Assembly: GCA_002346475.1 (NCBI GenBank)
Contig: DDZV01000022.1
Span: forward strand, 81,149 to 128,089
Reading direction: 5' to 3'
Length of the DNA: 46,941 bases
Source of the DNA: Acidobacteria bacterium UBA2999
GTDB taxonomy: Bacteria; Acidobacteriota; Vicinamibacteria; Vicinamibacterales; UBA2999
Both the position numbers and the translations under genes were made by a program. Within the stretch, counting starts at the first letter, position 1. Every line of letters begins with the position of its first letter. Positions 36,669-45,283 of the stretch are shown one piece after another. The notes below the pieces were generated by a model. It ran no database searches. It was not told the DNA's origin and worked only from the letters and a program-made list of their open reading frames with translations.

Positions 36669-38126
36669 TTGCGTCTACTGCTTGTTAATCCACCGCCGTT
36701 CCAAATTGTGGAGCCGTACTACGATACGCCTCCATATCCGCGTACAGGATTAGCACATCTCGCTGGATACGTTAGGGAGAAAACTACCCATGACGTAGCT
36801 GTTTTGGACTGCAAGTATGAGCGACTGGGTTACACCGAGGCATTAGAGCGAATCGAGAAGTTTAAGCCAGATGTTGTCGGCTTTGGTGCTTTCACTAATG
36901 AGATTAAACCAGCAGCGAAACTTGCTGAACTTCTTAAGCGTTCGAATAATTCATCGATCACAGTAGTGGGTGGCGTACATGTCACTGCGTTACCGGAAGC
37001 AACGTTGCGTGAATTTTCAAGCTTTGATTTTGGTGTACTCGGTGAAGGAGAAGTAACGCTTGCAGAATTGCTAGACTTTCTGACTCAAGGCCGGAGCGAA
37101 AAACTTCCTGCCGGCGTCTCTCGCATTGATAGCGACGGACAATATTGCCACGGCGGATCACGTTCTCTTATCTATGAACAGGATGAGTTGCCACTCCCAG
37201 CGTGGGATTTATTTGAACCTGCGGAAGAGTACATCTTGCACACTTCTCGCGGGTGTCCCTATAACTGTAACTTCTGTATGAATCCCAACGGTCGGAAAGT
37301 AAGAGCACGTTCTCCAGAGAACGTCATTCAGGAACTAAACAACATTCATGCTTTTGCCCAACCAAAAACAATTATGTTTGGCGATGAAATTTTCACATTG
37401 CAACAACCAAGAGTGACGAAACTGCTGAATCAAATGATCTCCAAGGGTTTTCACAAGAAGTTTCGATGGTGGTGTCAGACGCATGTGAGTTGTATTGATG
37501 TTGCGTTGGCAACTCTTATGAAACAGGCTAACTGTTTTCGCGTTGGACTTGGCATCGAGACAGGGGATGAACAAGCCCTGAGCAAAATGGGCAAAGGTAC
37601 AAACCAGAAAAAGATCAAAAAAGCAATTGAGGTGCTGAGGGAAGCAAAATTACGCTTTGATACCTTTTTTATTATGGGACAACCAAATGAAACAGAGGAA
37701 TCGATTCAACAGACGATCAACTTAGCTGTTGATCTAAATCCGGATCGTCCAATTTTTGGTGTCATGGTGCCATATCCAGGCACGAAAGTAGCAGAGATGG
37801 CTAAGAACCAAGAAGCCGGATACGTTCTGCGATCACATGATTGGAATGACTACAACAAGCAACTCGGTAATGCTATGGAATTGCAGGGATTAAGTCGGGC
37901 TCGGATAGAGACCCTGCAGTTGAAAGGCTATCTAACTGTTTTTTTCAAAAACTATCGATTCATTGATCTTGCCAAATTTATTTGGACGTATAGAAGTGAA
38001 GGTACCGCCTTAGTTCAAAAAATAATATTTGGCGCCATTCCTCGGTCTCGTCGAAAAAAGGACCCCGCTGTTTCAAAAGCAGCAATAACCCGTGTAATAC
38101 AGATAGATGTGGGTGACCACCATTAA
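36669..38126 (+). CDS. B12-binding-domain radical SAM protein (BchE/class-B-methylase-like architecture)
   Basis: The 485 residues contain an N-terminal Rossmann-like cobalamin-binding domain (RLLLVNPPPFQIVEPYYDTP, then KPDVVGFGAFTNEIKPAAKLAELL and VVGGVHVTALPEATL, with GVLGEGEVTLAELL). A radical SAM core begins at C196-x3-C200-x2-C203 (SRGCPYNCNFC), holding the 4Fe-4S cluster. Further core motifs are GLGIETGDEQALSKMGKG and FFIMGQPNETEESI. The family includes methylases and cyclases of lipids, porphyrins and peptides; no substrate can be assigned. The likely start is TTG at 36669. It converges on the lipid operon with a 27-bp gap. Confidence 0.88.
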   Translation: MRLLLVNPPPFQIVEPYYDTPPYPRTGLAHLAGYVREKTTHDVAVLDCKYERLGYTEALERIEKFKPDVVGFGAFTNEIKPAAKLAELLKRSNNSSITVVGGVHVTALPEATLREFSSFDFGVLGEGEVTLAELLDFLTQGRSEKLPAGVSRIDSDGQYCHGGSRSLIYEQDELPLPAWDLFEPAEEYILHTSRGCPYNCNFCMNPNGRKVRARSPENVIQELNNIHAFAQPKTIMFGDEIFTLQQPRVTKLLNQMISKGFHKKFRWWCQTHVSCIDVALATLMKQANCFRVGLGIETGDEQALSKMGKGTNQKKIKKAIEVLREAKLRFDTFFIMGQPNETEESIQQTINLAVDLNPDRPIFGVMVPYPGTKVAEMAKNQEAGYVLRSHDWNDYNKQLGNAMELQGLSRARIETLQLKGYLTVFFKNYRFIDLAKFIWTYRSEGTALVQKIIFGAIPRSRRKKDPAVSKAAITRVIQIDVGDHH

Positions 38127-38153
38127 GCTGAGAACGGTATACGGGTTGAAGCG

Positions 38154-39581
38154 TTACTCAGATGGATTACTTGCAACACCACCAAATCTAAGTCGAATCA
38201 CGTCGCTTCGATACTGAAAGATCTGTCTAAGCATTGTAGCAATAAATATTTTATGCACCATGCGTCCGATCAATCCAAGTGGCGGTGTATAACAAACACG
38301 ATCCCCCATTATTGTACGTTCACCATCAGCGCTGAATGTATGTTCATGCCACCACAATCGATATGGCCCAAGTTCTTGACGATCCACAAACCGGCGTCCT
38401 GGTTCCCAGGCGACAATTTTTGATCGCCAGCGCAGTGGAATCATCGCAATCCGCAATCGATGCTCGATGATTGTGTTTTCAGCAATTGTTGGAGGCTTGC
38501 CCTTAATTGAGAACTTCATTGTGGCTGGTGTGAGTAATCCAAGGTTGTCAGGTTTAGAGAAGAAGGCAAATGCTTGTGTTGTTTGTGTATTGACAACAGT
38601 AGTCATTGTTAATTCATATCGTGCACCAATCGCGTCTGCAGGTGGTGACAGGACAGTTTGTATGGCAACTTTTGTACTCAGGATATCTTCTAATGCGTCG
38701 GATAGAGTAGCAAAGTTCCAGGTAAATGCCTGCGACGTGAGAAATGCTGGGCACACACGCTGACTTCCTAACAGAACCACTGAGGCTTGACCAAAAATTG
38801 CTTGTAGCACAAAGGCTGGCAATGGAAGGAAGGCAGGACGTTTTAGTGCAAGACCGAGCAATCGAGTAAATTCACGATTTGTTGTTTGTTGCGGAGCAAC
38901 GGCGTTCACTGGACCAACAAAACGCTCATCAGTTAGTGCGTGAACAATTATTTTCACAAGGTCGTGCAAATGAATCCATGGAAAATACTGCCGACCAGAT
39001 CCAATGGGTCCCCCAACACCCATCTGAAAGGGAGGGAGCATCTGTGCAAGCGCACCCCCGGCACGGCCTAGCACAACGCCTGTTCGAAGATTGACAACAC
39101 GCACACCGAGGCTCTTAGCTTTTATGGTTGCGGCTTCCCACTTTTGACAAAGCCTTGAGAGAAAATCATCAGTGCTTCCTGAGGATTCAATCAATTCTTC
39201 GTTAGCCCTGTCACCGTAGTACCCCACAGCACTGCCTGCGATCAAGACGCTTGGACGAGGCGATGCAGCTTCTATCGCACGGACCAACTGTTCAGTAACC
39301 CCAATCCGACTTTCCTCAAGAACCCTACGCCTAGCTGCTGTCCAGCGTTTACCTACAAGAGGTGCACCAGCAAGGTTCACCACAGCATCACATCCAGAGA
39401 TGGCGGTTGCAAGAGTTGAAAGGTCGTGAGTCGTTGGAATGATACTTACGTCTGCTCCAAGTAGATTTCGTGCTCGGATTTCTGATCGAGCCAAAACAAC
39501 AACAGTATGGCCATAACGCTGAAGAAGCGGAACGAGCGCACGTCCAATAAATCCTGTTGCTCCACTGACAAATATTCGCAT
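38154..39581 (-). CDS. TIGR01777-type epimerase fused to a SRPBCC lipid-binding-fold domain
   Basis: The 475 residues carry an NAD(P)-dependent epimerase domain (FVSGATGFIGRALVPLLQRYGH, GSAVGYYGDR at about 117-126, PWIHLHDLVKIIVHAL), roughly residues 1-305. A SRPBCC/START-like domain follows from about 325 (ELTMTTVVNTQTTQAFAFFSKPDNLGLLTPATMKFSI, to KIFIATMLRQIFQYRSDVIRLRFGG). SRPBCC folds bind hydrophobic ligands, while the TIGR01777 domain is often a stand-alone protein. The gene is the last of the operon, 48 bp after the second methyltransferase. The substrate is unknown; an oxidoreductase step on a lipid or isoprenoid is a reasonable guess. Confidence 0.88.
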   Translation of the reverse strand: MRIFVSGATGFIGRALVPLLQRYGHTVVVLARSEIRARNLLGADVSIIPTTHDLSTLATAISGCDAVVNLAGAPLVGKRWTAARRRVLEESRIGVTEQLVRAIEAASPRPSVLIAGSAVGYYGDRANEELIESSGSTDDFLSRLCQKWEAATIKAKSLGVRVVNLRTGVVLGRAGGALAQMLPPFQMGVGGPIGSGRQYFPWIHLHDLVKIIVHALTDERFVGPVNAVAPQQTTNREFTRLLGLALKRPAFLPLPAFVLQAIFGQASVVLLGSQRVCPAFLTSQAFTWNFATLSDALEDILSTKVAIQTVLSPPADAIGARYELTMTTVVNTQTTQAFAFFSKPDNLGLLTPATMKFSIKGKPPTIAENTIIEHRLRIAMIPLRWRSKIVAWEPGRRFVDRQELGPYRLWWHEHTFSADGERTIMGDRVCYTPPLGLIGRMVHKIFIATMLRQIFQYRSDVIRLRFGGVASNPSE

Positions 39582-39629
39582 TACGAGTTCCTTTAGAGAA
39601 GTCCTCTTATTAAAGTACTGTTTTACTTG

Positions 39630-40721
39630 TTAATGAGATGCACCGAGAGAAGATTCATTTACATAATTATCTTTTTGACTAAAACGATAATGTGCAACCA
39701 TCCATTCTGTACCATCGTTGTAACCAAACAACTCAGCACAGGCCATAAGGAACACACGCCACCGTTGTAGCCAGCGTTTTGCAGAGGCAGGTCCGTAAGT
39801 ACGTGCGAAAATTTGATACACCTCCGCACGTTTATCGTCTAGATTTTTAAGCCAAGCTTCGGCAGTTCGTTGATAGTGTATACCGCTCCACATCCAACAC
39901 TTCTTAACTTCGAATGGGCTAGGTATCAAGGTTAGCAAGTCAGCGCTTGGCATTAGCCCCCCACTGAAAAAATGCCGACCTAACCAGTTGTCTGCACCCT
40001 CAGTCTCGAATGGGTACACAAACTTTTTATGACAAAAAACATGCACGTAAAGTTGCCCGTTTGGTGTGAGCCATTTTCGTATATTTGAAAGCAACATATG
40101 GTAATTGCGCATGTGTTCGAACATCTCAATCGAAATAATTCGATCAAAGCGTTTTTGAGTAGAGAAGGTATTCATATCTGCAGTAATGACAGTTATATTT
40201 GAAAGACCGTACTCCTGGGCTCGATCTTCAATGAACGTACGCTGGCTCACAGAATTTGATAAGGCCGTAATGTGACTATGTGGGTACTGGCGAGCAAGCC
40301 AAAGTGTTAACGATCCCCATCCGCACCCCAGTTCTAAAATATTCATGCCATCGGAAACCATTGCCTGGGAAGCACTAAGTCGAAGAGCGTTGCCTTCGGC
40401 TGTTTCAAGGGCTTCAGCATCGTTGTTCCACCAACAAGCACTGTACTTAAGGTGTGGACCAAGCATGATCTTAAAGAACTCAGCTGGCACTTCGTAGTGT
40501 TGCTCATTGGCTTTAAACGCGACCGGTGCGATATCTGTATCACGTAATTGATTGATAAACCGTTCAAGACTGGTTGCCAAACCACCTTCTTGTACAGCAG
40601 CCGCTTGTTCGGTCAGTCGCTGAGAGCATAAGCGTCTAATTCCCCAGCGAATTATGGAGTCAGGTATCCATCCTCTTTCGACACACTCAGTTGCTACTGT
40701 TAATACAGGCTGGCGTTTCAT
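39630..40721 (-). CDS. CFA-synthase-family SAM methyltransferase (second copy, CmaS-like)
   Basis: Class I SAM methyltransferase of the cyclopropane-fatty-acid synthase superfamily, in the subgroup that also holds N-methyltransferases. Starting at the ATG 40721 (363 residues; a further in-frame ATG lies at 40745), it shows HYEVPAEFFKIMLGPHLKYSACWW, the SAM loop ILELGCGWGSLTLWLA, IISIEMFEHMRN, and YVHVFCHKKF with a retained His. The ATG at 40721 overlaps the upstream DUF1295 stop as ATGA, so coupling is likely. Substrate unknown; a phospholipid or polyamine-like amine is possible. Confidence 0.85.
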   Translation of the reverse strand: MKRQPVLTVATECVERGWIPDSIIRWGIRRLCSQRLTEQAAAVQEGGLATSLERFINQLRDTDIAPVAFKANEQHYEVPAEFFKIMLGPHLKYSACWWNNDAEALETAEGNALRLSASQAMVSDGMNILELGCGWGSLTLWLARQYPHSHITALSNSVSQRTFIEDRAQEYGLSNITVITADMNTFSTQKRFDRIISIEMFEHMRNYHMLLSNIRKWLTPNGQLYVHVFCHKKFVYPFETEGADNWLGRHFFSGGLMPSADLLTLIPSPFEVKKCWMWSGIHYQRTAEAWLKNLDDKRAEVYQIFARTYGPASAKRWLQRWRVFLMACAELFGYNDGTEWMVAHYRFSQKDNYVNESSLGASH

Positions 40722-41494
40722 AGACGACGGGTTGTTGGAGGCCATGGAAAAAAACCACTTGTTGTTTTTTGGTACTCTCGATAAACCTCGCCATAGCTTC
40801 GCACAGCCTGGGCTTCCACTGTTGGAATGCCGGTGATCTTAGTGAGAAAAATTAGCATTAGGACAACACCGCCACAAGCAATCCACCATAGGGGAGATCC
40901 AAATGCAAGGCACAGATATGCCCACCAGTGGATCCATTCAAAAAAATAATTTGGATGTCGTGAATATCGCCACAAACCGTTTTGACACACACGTCCTTTA
41001 TTTGAGGTGTTTGCTTTAAAGGACGTCAGCTGGTGATCGGCTATAGATTCACCTCCAATTGCTACTATCCAGAGAAAGCACCCCAATCCATCAAGCCACC
41101 CAAGGGTATTAGGGTTAGTGGCACTAGCAAACATAGGCGCTGCGAACATAACCGCCCAGAGTGCTTGCACTTGAAAAAACCAAAAAAAATATTTTTGGCT
41201 CCATTTTTGACGAACTTGTCTATATCTGTTGTCTTCACCTGCTTGCAGTAGGCGTGAGAATAGGTAAAGACCAAGTCGTAAGCTCCAGCCACTAGCCATC
41301 ACGATAACCAGAATGCGACGACTATCGTTACCGCTTGCCATGCAGACAAAACTGATTCCAAGCAAGCCAGTTAGAACAGCCCAGGCGATATCAACAATGG
41401 CTGCATTTCCTCGGCGTCTCTGTGCCTCCCACAGTATCAACATCAAGCAGGCACTAATTGCCCAACCAGCGAGGAACATGTTTACGGGATTCAT
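40718..41494 (-). CDS. DUF1295 integral membrane protein (steroid-reductase / ICMT-like fold)
   Basis: The 258 residues comprise about six hydrophobic segments and the C-terminal motif GLWRYSRHPNYFFEWIHWW, typical of DUF1295 and of the isoprenylcysteine methyltransferase and steroid 5-alpha-reductase superfamily. By superfamily knowledge this fold binds NAD(P)H or SAM at the membrane face. A function in reducing a lipid double bond or tailoring the acyl chain is inference. The ATG at 41494 overlaps the DUF2878 stop as ATGA. An upstream in-frame extension exists but is unlikely. Confidence 0.85.
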   Translation of the reverse strand: MNPVNMFLAGWAISACLMLILWEAQRRRGNAAIVDIAWAVLTGLLGISFVCMASGNDSRRILVIVMASGWSLRLGLYLFSRLLQAGEDNRYRQVRQKWSQKYFFWFFQVQALWAVMFAAPMFASATNPNTLGWLDGLGCFLWIVAIGGESIADHQLTSFKANTSNKGRVCQNGLWRYSRHPNYFFEWIHWWAYLCLAFGSPLWWIACGGVVLMLIFLTKITGIPTVEAQAVRSYGEVYREYQKTTSGFFPWPPTTRRL

Positions 41495-42033
41495 AGTTTG
41501 TTTACACCAAGCAGTCTGAGGCGAAGAAGTACTGGCATCGCGAATGCCCACTCTAGACTTATAAGCCCGAGAGCAATAAGCGTTGAAGGTGTTAACGTTA
41601 CTGCACCTAGATTCGCTCCTGCGAAATAAGCAACAGGTCCACCAACAGCCCCTACGATTGCGGGCAAGAACACACCAGGTCCAAGTAATAATGCGAGGCT
41701 ATCAATTGCCGGGACAATATTGACCCAGAGTGCAACCATCCATATTGGTGAAGGCCATCCGATGCTAGTGTTGACCGGAAAATTGAGGACGCCGGTGATT
41801 GTTAGTACACCATCGAACGTAGCACCAAAAATAGCCACTATTACGCTCAACCTTATTAGATGCCATTTTCGCGAAGACATTGTTACATGGAGAGTCATTA
41901 ACAAACCCACAATCCCTGGGCCAATTAAAGGGTAACCGTTTGTTGCTCCCAGGATGCACCCAAACCAACCAACTTGTACGCTGCTGATCATAAAAAGATT
42001 TCGGGCGACTTGAGATGTAAATAAGTTATGCAT
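41491..42033 (-). CDS. DUF2878 small integral membrane protein
   Basis: The 180 residues contain about five hydrophobic segments, including WPSPIWMVALWVNI and LALLLGPGVFLPAIVGAVGGPVAYFAGANLGAV, matching the DUF2878 pattern. No catalytic motif is apparent. The ATG at 42033 lies inside the last codons of the upstream CFA-like gene, giving an 8-bp overlap; a TTG further upstream is less likely. Such DUF2878 genes commonly accompany DUF1295 and CFA-like genes. Function unknown, presumably part of the same lipid pathway. Confidence 0.82.
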   Translation of the reverse strand: MHNLFTSQVARNLFMISSVQVGWFGCILGATNGYPLIGPGIVGLLMTLHVTMSSRKWHLIRLSVIVAIFGATFDGVLTITGVLNFPVNTSIGWPSPIWMVALWVNIVPAIDSLALLLGPGVFLPAIVGAVGGPVAYFAGANLGAVTLTPSTLIALGLISLEWAFAMPVLLRLRLLGVNKL

Positions 42034-43282
42034 GTTCAAGTTTTATATTTTTGACAACCTTGTTTTGTGAATCAGCTGAGACTTCAGATATTTGTCGGCA
42101 CTCTGGTTTTTCTAGTAATAGTTGCACCACGCCAGTACATCGTTCGGCAAAACCAGCTTCACAGTAGGCAAGATAATATTCCCAGAGACGAACAAAACGG
42201 TCGTCATAACCAAGTTTGTGTACATTACTTACTTGTGACAGAAACTGTTTACGCCACCATCGCAGTGTCTTTGCATAGTGGGGTGCCAGATCTTCCAAAT
42301 GAGTAAGGCGCAAGTCGGTGGTTCTTGAAAGCGACGAACTAATTGCGCCAATTGAAGACAAGGAACTTCCAGGGAATACGTAGCTTTGGATAAAGTCTAC
42401 CGTGTCGAGATAGGACTTATATCGATAGTCTGGCATAACAATAGCCTGTAAAACAGCTGCACCATCAGACTTAAGTAAGCGACTACAAACACCAAAGAAA
42501 GCGTCTAGGTACTTATGCCCAACGGCCTCGATCATTTCGATAGAAACTAATGCGTCAAATTTACCAACAAGATCACGGTAGTCCGTTTGCAAGACTGTTA
42601 CGCGACTAGTGAGGCCAGCGGCCTTAATTCTTTCTTTAGCTACTTTGTACTGGTTTTCAGAGATGGTTGTTGTTGTGACACGACAACCATAATGAGTAGC
42701 TGCATACAGAGCAAAACTTCCCCATCCTGTTCCGATTTCGATTACATGACTCTGTGATGAAAGTTTAATTTTTCGGCACACACGATCAAGTTTTGCAAGA
42801 GAAGCTTGTTTCATTGTCGTATCGTTATGTTCGAAAATCCCAGCGGAGTATGTCAGTGTTTCGTCGAGAAATAATTCGAAAAAGTCATTTCCCAGGTCGT
42901 AGTGATCATGAATATTTTGACGGCTGCCTCTTCGGCTATTCGATCGCATTTGATGTGCTAAGAATGCAATTCCTCGAGTAACACGGCCGAAATTTTTTTC
43001 GAGGTTGTCGGTCACTGTAAGATTCTTTGCAAAAATTCGAAGCACCTTTTCGAGGTCATCTGTCATCCATTCGCCACGAAGATAAGACTCAGCAGCGCCT
43101 AAACTCCCGCCGAACGCTACTCGTGTCCACAGTCGGGAAGAAGTCACCACGATACTTGCGGTTGGTTCTGAACCTGGGGTTCCAAATGTCCAGGTTTGCC
43201 CGTCGGCAACGATTGCAAGATCGCCATGCTTAATTTTTTTGAGTTGGCGAAGAACCAGTGGCCGGATCCATTTCTCTCTCAT
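42026..43282 (-). CDS. Cyclopropane-fatty-acyl-phospholipid-synthase-like methyltransferase (non-canonical active site)
   Basis: Acts on unsaturated acyl chains of membrane phospholipids using SAM. From ATG 43282 (418 residues; E. coli Cfa has 382), it has the N-terminal lipid-binding domain and IHDHYDLGNDFFELFLDETLTYSAGIF at about 124-150, the SAM loop VIEIGTGWGSFAL at about 180-192, SIEMIEAVG, and APHYAKTLRWW. Aligned to E. coli Cfa, Cys139 (MQYSCAYW) is Ala here and His266 (LLHTIGS) is Gln (LQAI). Glu239 and Tyr317 are kept. These are bicarbonate ligands in Cfa, so this is more likely a methylating paralogue than a true cyclopropane synthase. ATG/TGA overlap (ATGA) with DUF1365; SD GGGAG present. 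Confidence 0.9.
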   Translation of the reverse strand: MREKWIRPLVLRQLKKIKHGDLAIVADGQTWTFGTPGSEPTASIVVTSSRLWTRVAFGGSLGAAESYLRGEWMTDDLEKVLRIFAKNLTVTDNLEKNFGRVTRGIAFLAHQMRSNSRRGSRQNIHDHYDLGNDFFELFLDETLTYSAGIFEHNDTTMKQASLAKLDRVCRKIKLSSQSHVIEIGTGWGSFALYAATHYGCRVTTTTISENQYKVAKERIKAAGLTSRVTVLQTDYRDLVGKFDALVSIEMIEAVGHKYLDAFFGVCSRLLKSDGAAVLQAIVMPDYRYKSYLDTVDFIQSYVFPGSSLSSIGAISSSLSRTTDLRLTHLEDLAPHYAKTLRWWRKQFLSQVSNVHKLGYDDRFVRLWEYYLAYCEAGFAERCTGVVQLLLEKPECRQISEVSADSQNKVVKNIKLEHA

Positions 43283-44043
43283 GTTTTCATCTCCCTGGGA
43301 GGTTGCTCCGGATGTGTATAGACAGGACAACCTTTTATCCAGAGTCGAAGCGACTGCCAGTGAATACCTGCAATAACCCGGCTCGTCAGTGCGGGATAAC
43401 GAACTAACACAGTGGCCAACGATAATGATGTGATCGCTTTCTTCTGCAGTGAGAGTGTTGCGTCAAGATGCATTTCTCCAGAACAATAATTTTTCATGTG
43501 CACGGCAAGTTGTTTTCCTGGATCAACAAACCGCCAATCGTAATCAACATCCATTGGCATAAATGGAGATACATGAAGAACTTTTTTTAGTTTGAACTGC
43601 CGAACATGACCATGATGAACCGATGGTGATGAAAGCACATAACAGTGGCGTTCACCCCAGGGCGTATTATTTACTTCAGCAACGATAGTTTCTACTTCAC
43701 CCTTCTTATCTAGACAGTAGAAAAAACTGACAGGATTAAATCCGTAACCAAAATAACGAGGATGGGTTAGAAGCCGAATGGCACCAAGTGGACGCTGTCC
43801 AGTCTCACGCTCGACAAGATTTCTGATGGTATTGTCGAGAGAGACTATAGGGTCCCCAACATGATCTGATCGCTTCCAGCGAGCTATCGCTGCTCTTTGT
43901 GTTGACCAAAACCATCGTCCATCAAAAACCTTTTCGGTTTCAGCCAAGTCTAGATACAACATGAATAAGGGGTAGCGAAATTCATGTAAGCGTGGCGTGA
44001 AGCGACGATGACGCAACCATCCCTCGTAGAGACAGCTCTCCAT
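43279..44043 (-). CDS. DUF1365 protein
   Basis: The 254 residues from ATG 44043 carry the family signatures LHEFRYPLFMLYLDL, RLLTHPRYFGYGFNPVSFFYC, VAEVNNTPWGERHCYVL and KKVLHVSPFMPMDVDYDWRF. DUF1365 genes are a consistent partner of CFA-like genes and FAD oxidoreductases. No catalytic residue is known to me; a role as a soluble factor in acyl-chain modification is inference. The ATG lies 1 bp after the FAD oxidoreductase stop; a more upstream start at 44067 is possible but less likely. Confidence 0.87.
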   Translation of the reverse strand: MESCLYEGWLRHRRFTPRLHEFRYPLFMLYLDLAETEKVFDGRWFWSTQRAAIARWKRSDHVGDPIVSLDNTIRNLVERETGQRPLGAIRLLTHPRYFGYGFNPVSFFYCLDKKGEVETIVAEVNNTPWGERHCYVLSSPSVHHGHVRQFKLKKVLHVSPFMPMDVDYDWRFVDPGKQLAVHMKNYCSGEMHLDATLSLQKKAITSLSLATVLVRYPALTSRVIAGIHWQSLRLWIKGCPVYTHPEQPPREMKT

Positions 44044-44044
44044 G

Positions 44045-45283
44045 TTAAAGACTTTCCCCAAACGCACGGCAAACAGCTAGTGCGCTATTCATTCCGTCTT
44101 CATGAAATCCGTACCCCCAGTATGCTCCACAATAAGAAGTACGGTTTACACGTACAAGGTTGCCATGTTGGCGTTGTGCACTGTCACGTTGTGTTGTGTA
44201 CACAGGATGATGATAAGTAAATCGGCGTAAAACTTTACGAGGGTTAATTCTTGATGTTGTATTAAGTGATACGCAAAATTCGTGAGGCGCAGTAAGACTC
44301 TGGAGGGTATTCATATGGTACGTTATAGAAGCAGTTGCCTGTTGCTTTTGCGGGATACGATAATTCCAAGCAGCCCACGCCCGCTTCGTGTTTGGCAACA
44401 ACGTTGTATCTGTATGCAAGATAACGTCATTAGTTTGGTAGGGAAATGCTTTGAGCAGTTTAGTTTCATCAGCGGTGGGGTCTTCGATTATTCGAAGAGC
44501 CTGATCGCTGTGGCACGCTAAAATTATTTCATCGAACTTGTGTACGGCATCATCAGTTTTTACATCGACATGTGTGGCCAACCGTCGAACAGCCCGCACA
44601 GGAGTATTCAGAAGGATACGATTTACGAATGATGCCGTGAGAGCCTCTACATAACGCGTGCTCCCGCCTATAATCGTACGCCACAGGGGTCGCCCCCAAG
44701 CTTGCAACATGCCATGGTTGCTAAAAAAATCCATCACAAAATTAATTGGGAATTTCAAAAAGGTTTTGTGTGGACAGGACCAAATGGAAGCACCCATTGG
44801 CACAAGGTAATAATCTTTGAAATGCGTACTGTAATTGTGGGTAGCAAGAAATTCATCCACCGTTGCACCATCAAAACGCAGTGCTTCATTGAGGCCCCGT
44901 TGGTTGAATTGAACAATATCCAAAACCATACGATAAAAAGCTGGGCTAAGAAGGTTGCGTCGTTGTGCAAATAGTTTATTGATGGATGTTCCGTTATATT
45001 CCAAACCTGTTTCTTCACAACTTACGCTAAAGCTCATGTTTGTTGGTTGTGAAGAAACATCAAGTTTGTTGAGTAACTTAACGAAATTTGGATAACTGCG
45101 ATTGTTAAATACGATAAAACCAGTATCGATATTCCAAGAACCGCCTTCAAGATTTACCTGGACTGAGTTTGTATGTCCACCAACATAATTGTTAGCTTCA
45201 AACAATGTAACTTCATGACGTGGCGACAACAGGTACATCGCTACTAGACCAGAGATGCCTCCGCCAACAATACCGATCTTCAT
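44045..45283 (-). CDS. FAD-dependent amine-oxidase-like oxidoreductase
   Basis: The 412 residues open with KIGIVGGGISGLVAMYLL, the FAD-binding glycine motif at about 6-14. GGHTNSVQVNLEGGSWNIDTGFIVFNNRSYPNFVKLL follows, typical of the amine-oxidase family members that sit with DUF1365 and CFA-like genes. The C-terminal SYCGAYWGYGFHEDGMNSALAVCRA completes the FAD-binding fold. It could abstract hydride from or oxidise an acyl chain; substrate unknown. The ATG at 45283 overlaps the desaturase stop as ATGA, so the two are translated together. Confidence 0.88.
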   Translation of the reverse strand: MKIGIVGGGISGLVAMYLLSPRHEVTLFEANNYVGGHTNSVQVNLEGGSWNIDTGFIVFNNRSYPNFVKLLNKLDVSSQPTNMSFSVSCEETGLEYNGTSINKLFAQRRNLLSPAFYRMVLDIVQFNQRGLNEALRFDGATVDEFLATHNYSTHFKDYYLVPMGASIWSCPHKTFLKFPINFVMDFFSNHGMLQAWGRPLWRTIIGGSTRYVEALTASFVNRILLNTPVRAVRRLATHVDVKTDDAVHKFDEIILACHSDQALRIIEDPTADETKLLKAFPYQTNDVILHTDTTLLPNTKRAWAAWNYRIPQKQQATASITYHMNTLQSLTAPHEFCVSLNTTSRINPRKVLRRFTYHHPVYTTQRDSAQRQHGNLVRVNRTSYCGAYWGYGFHEDGMNSALAVCRAFGESL

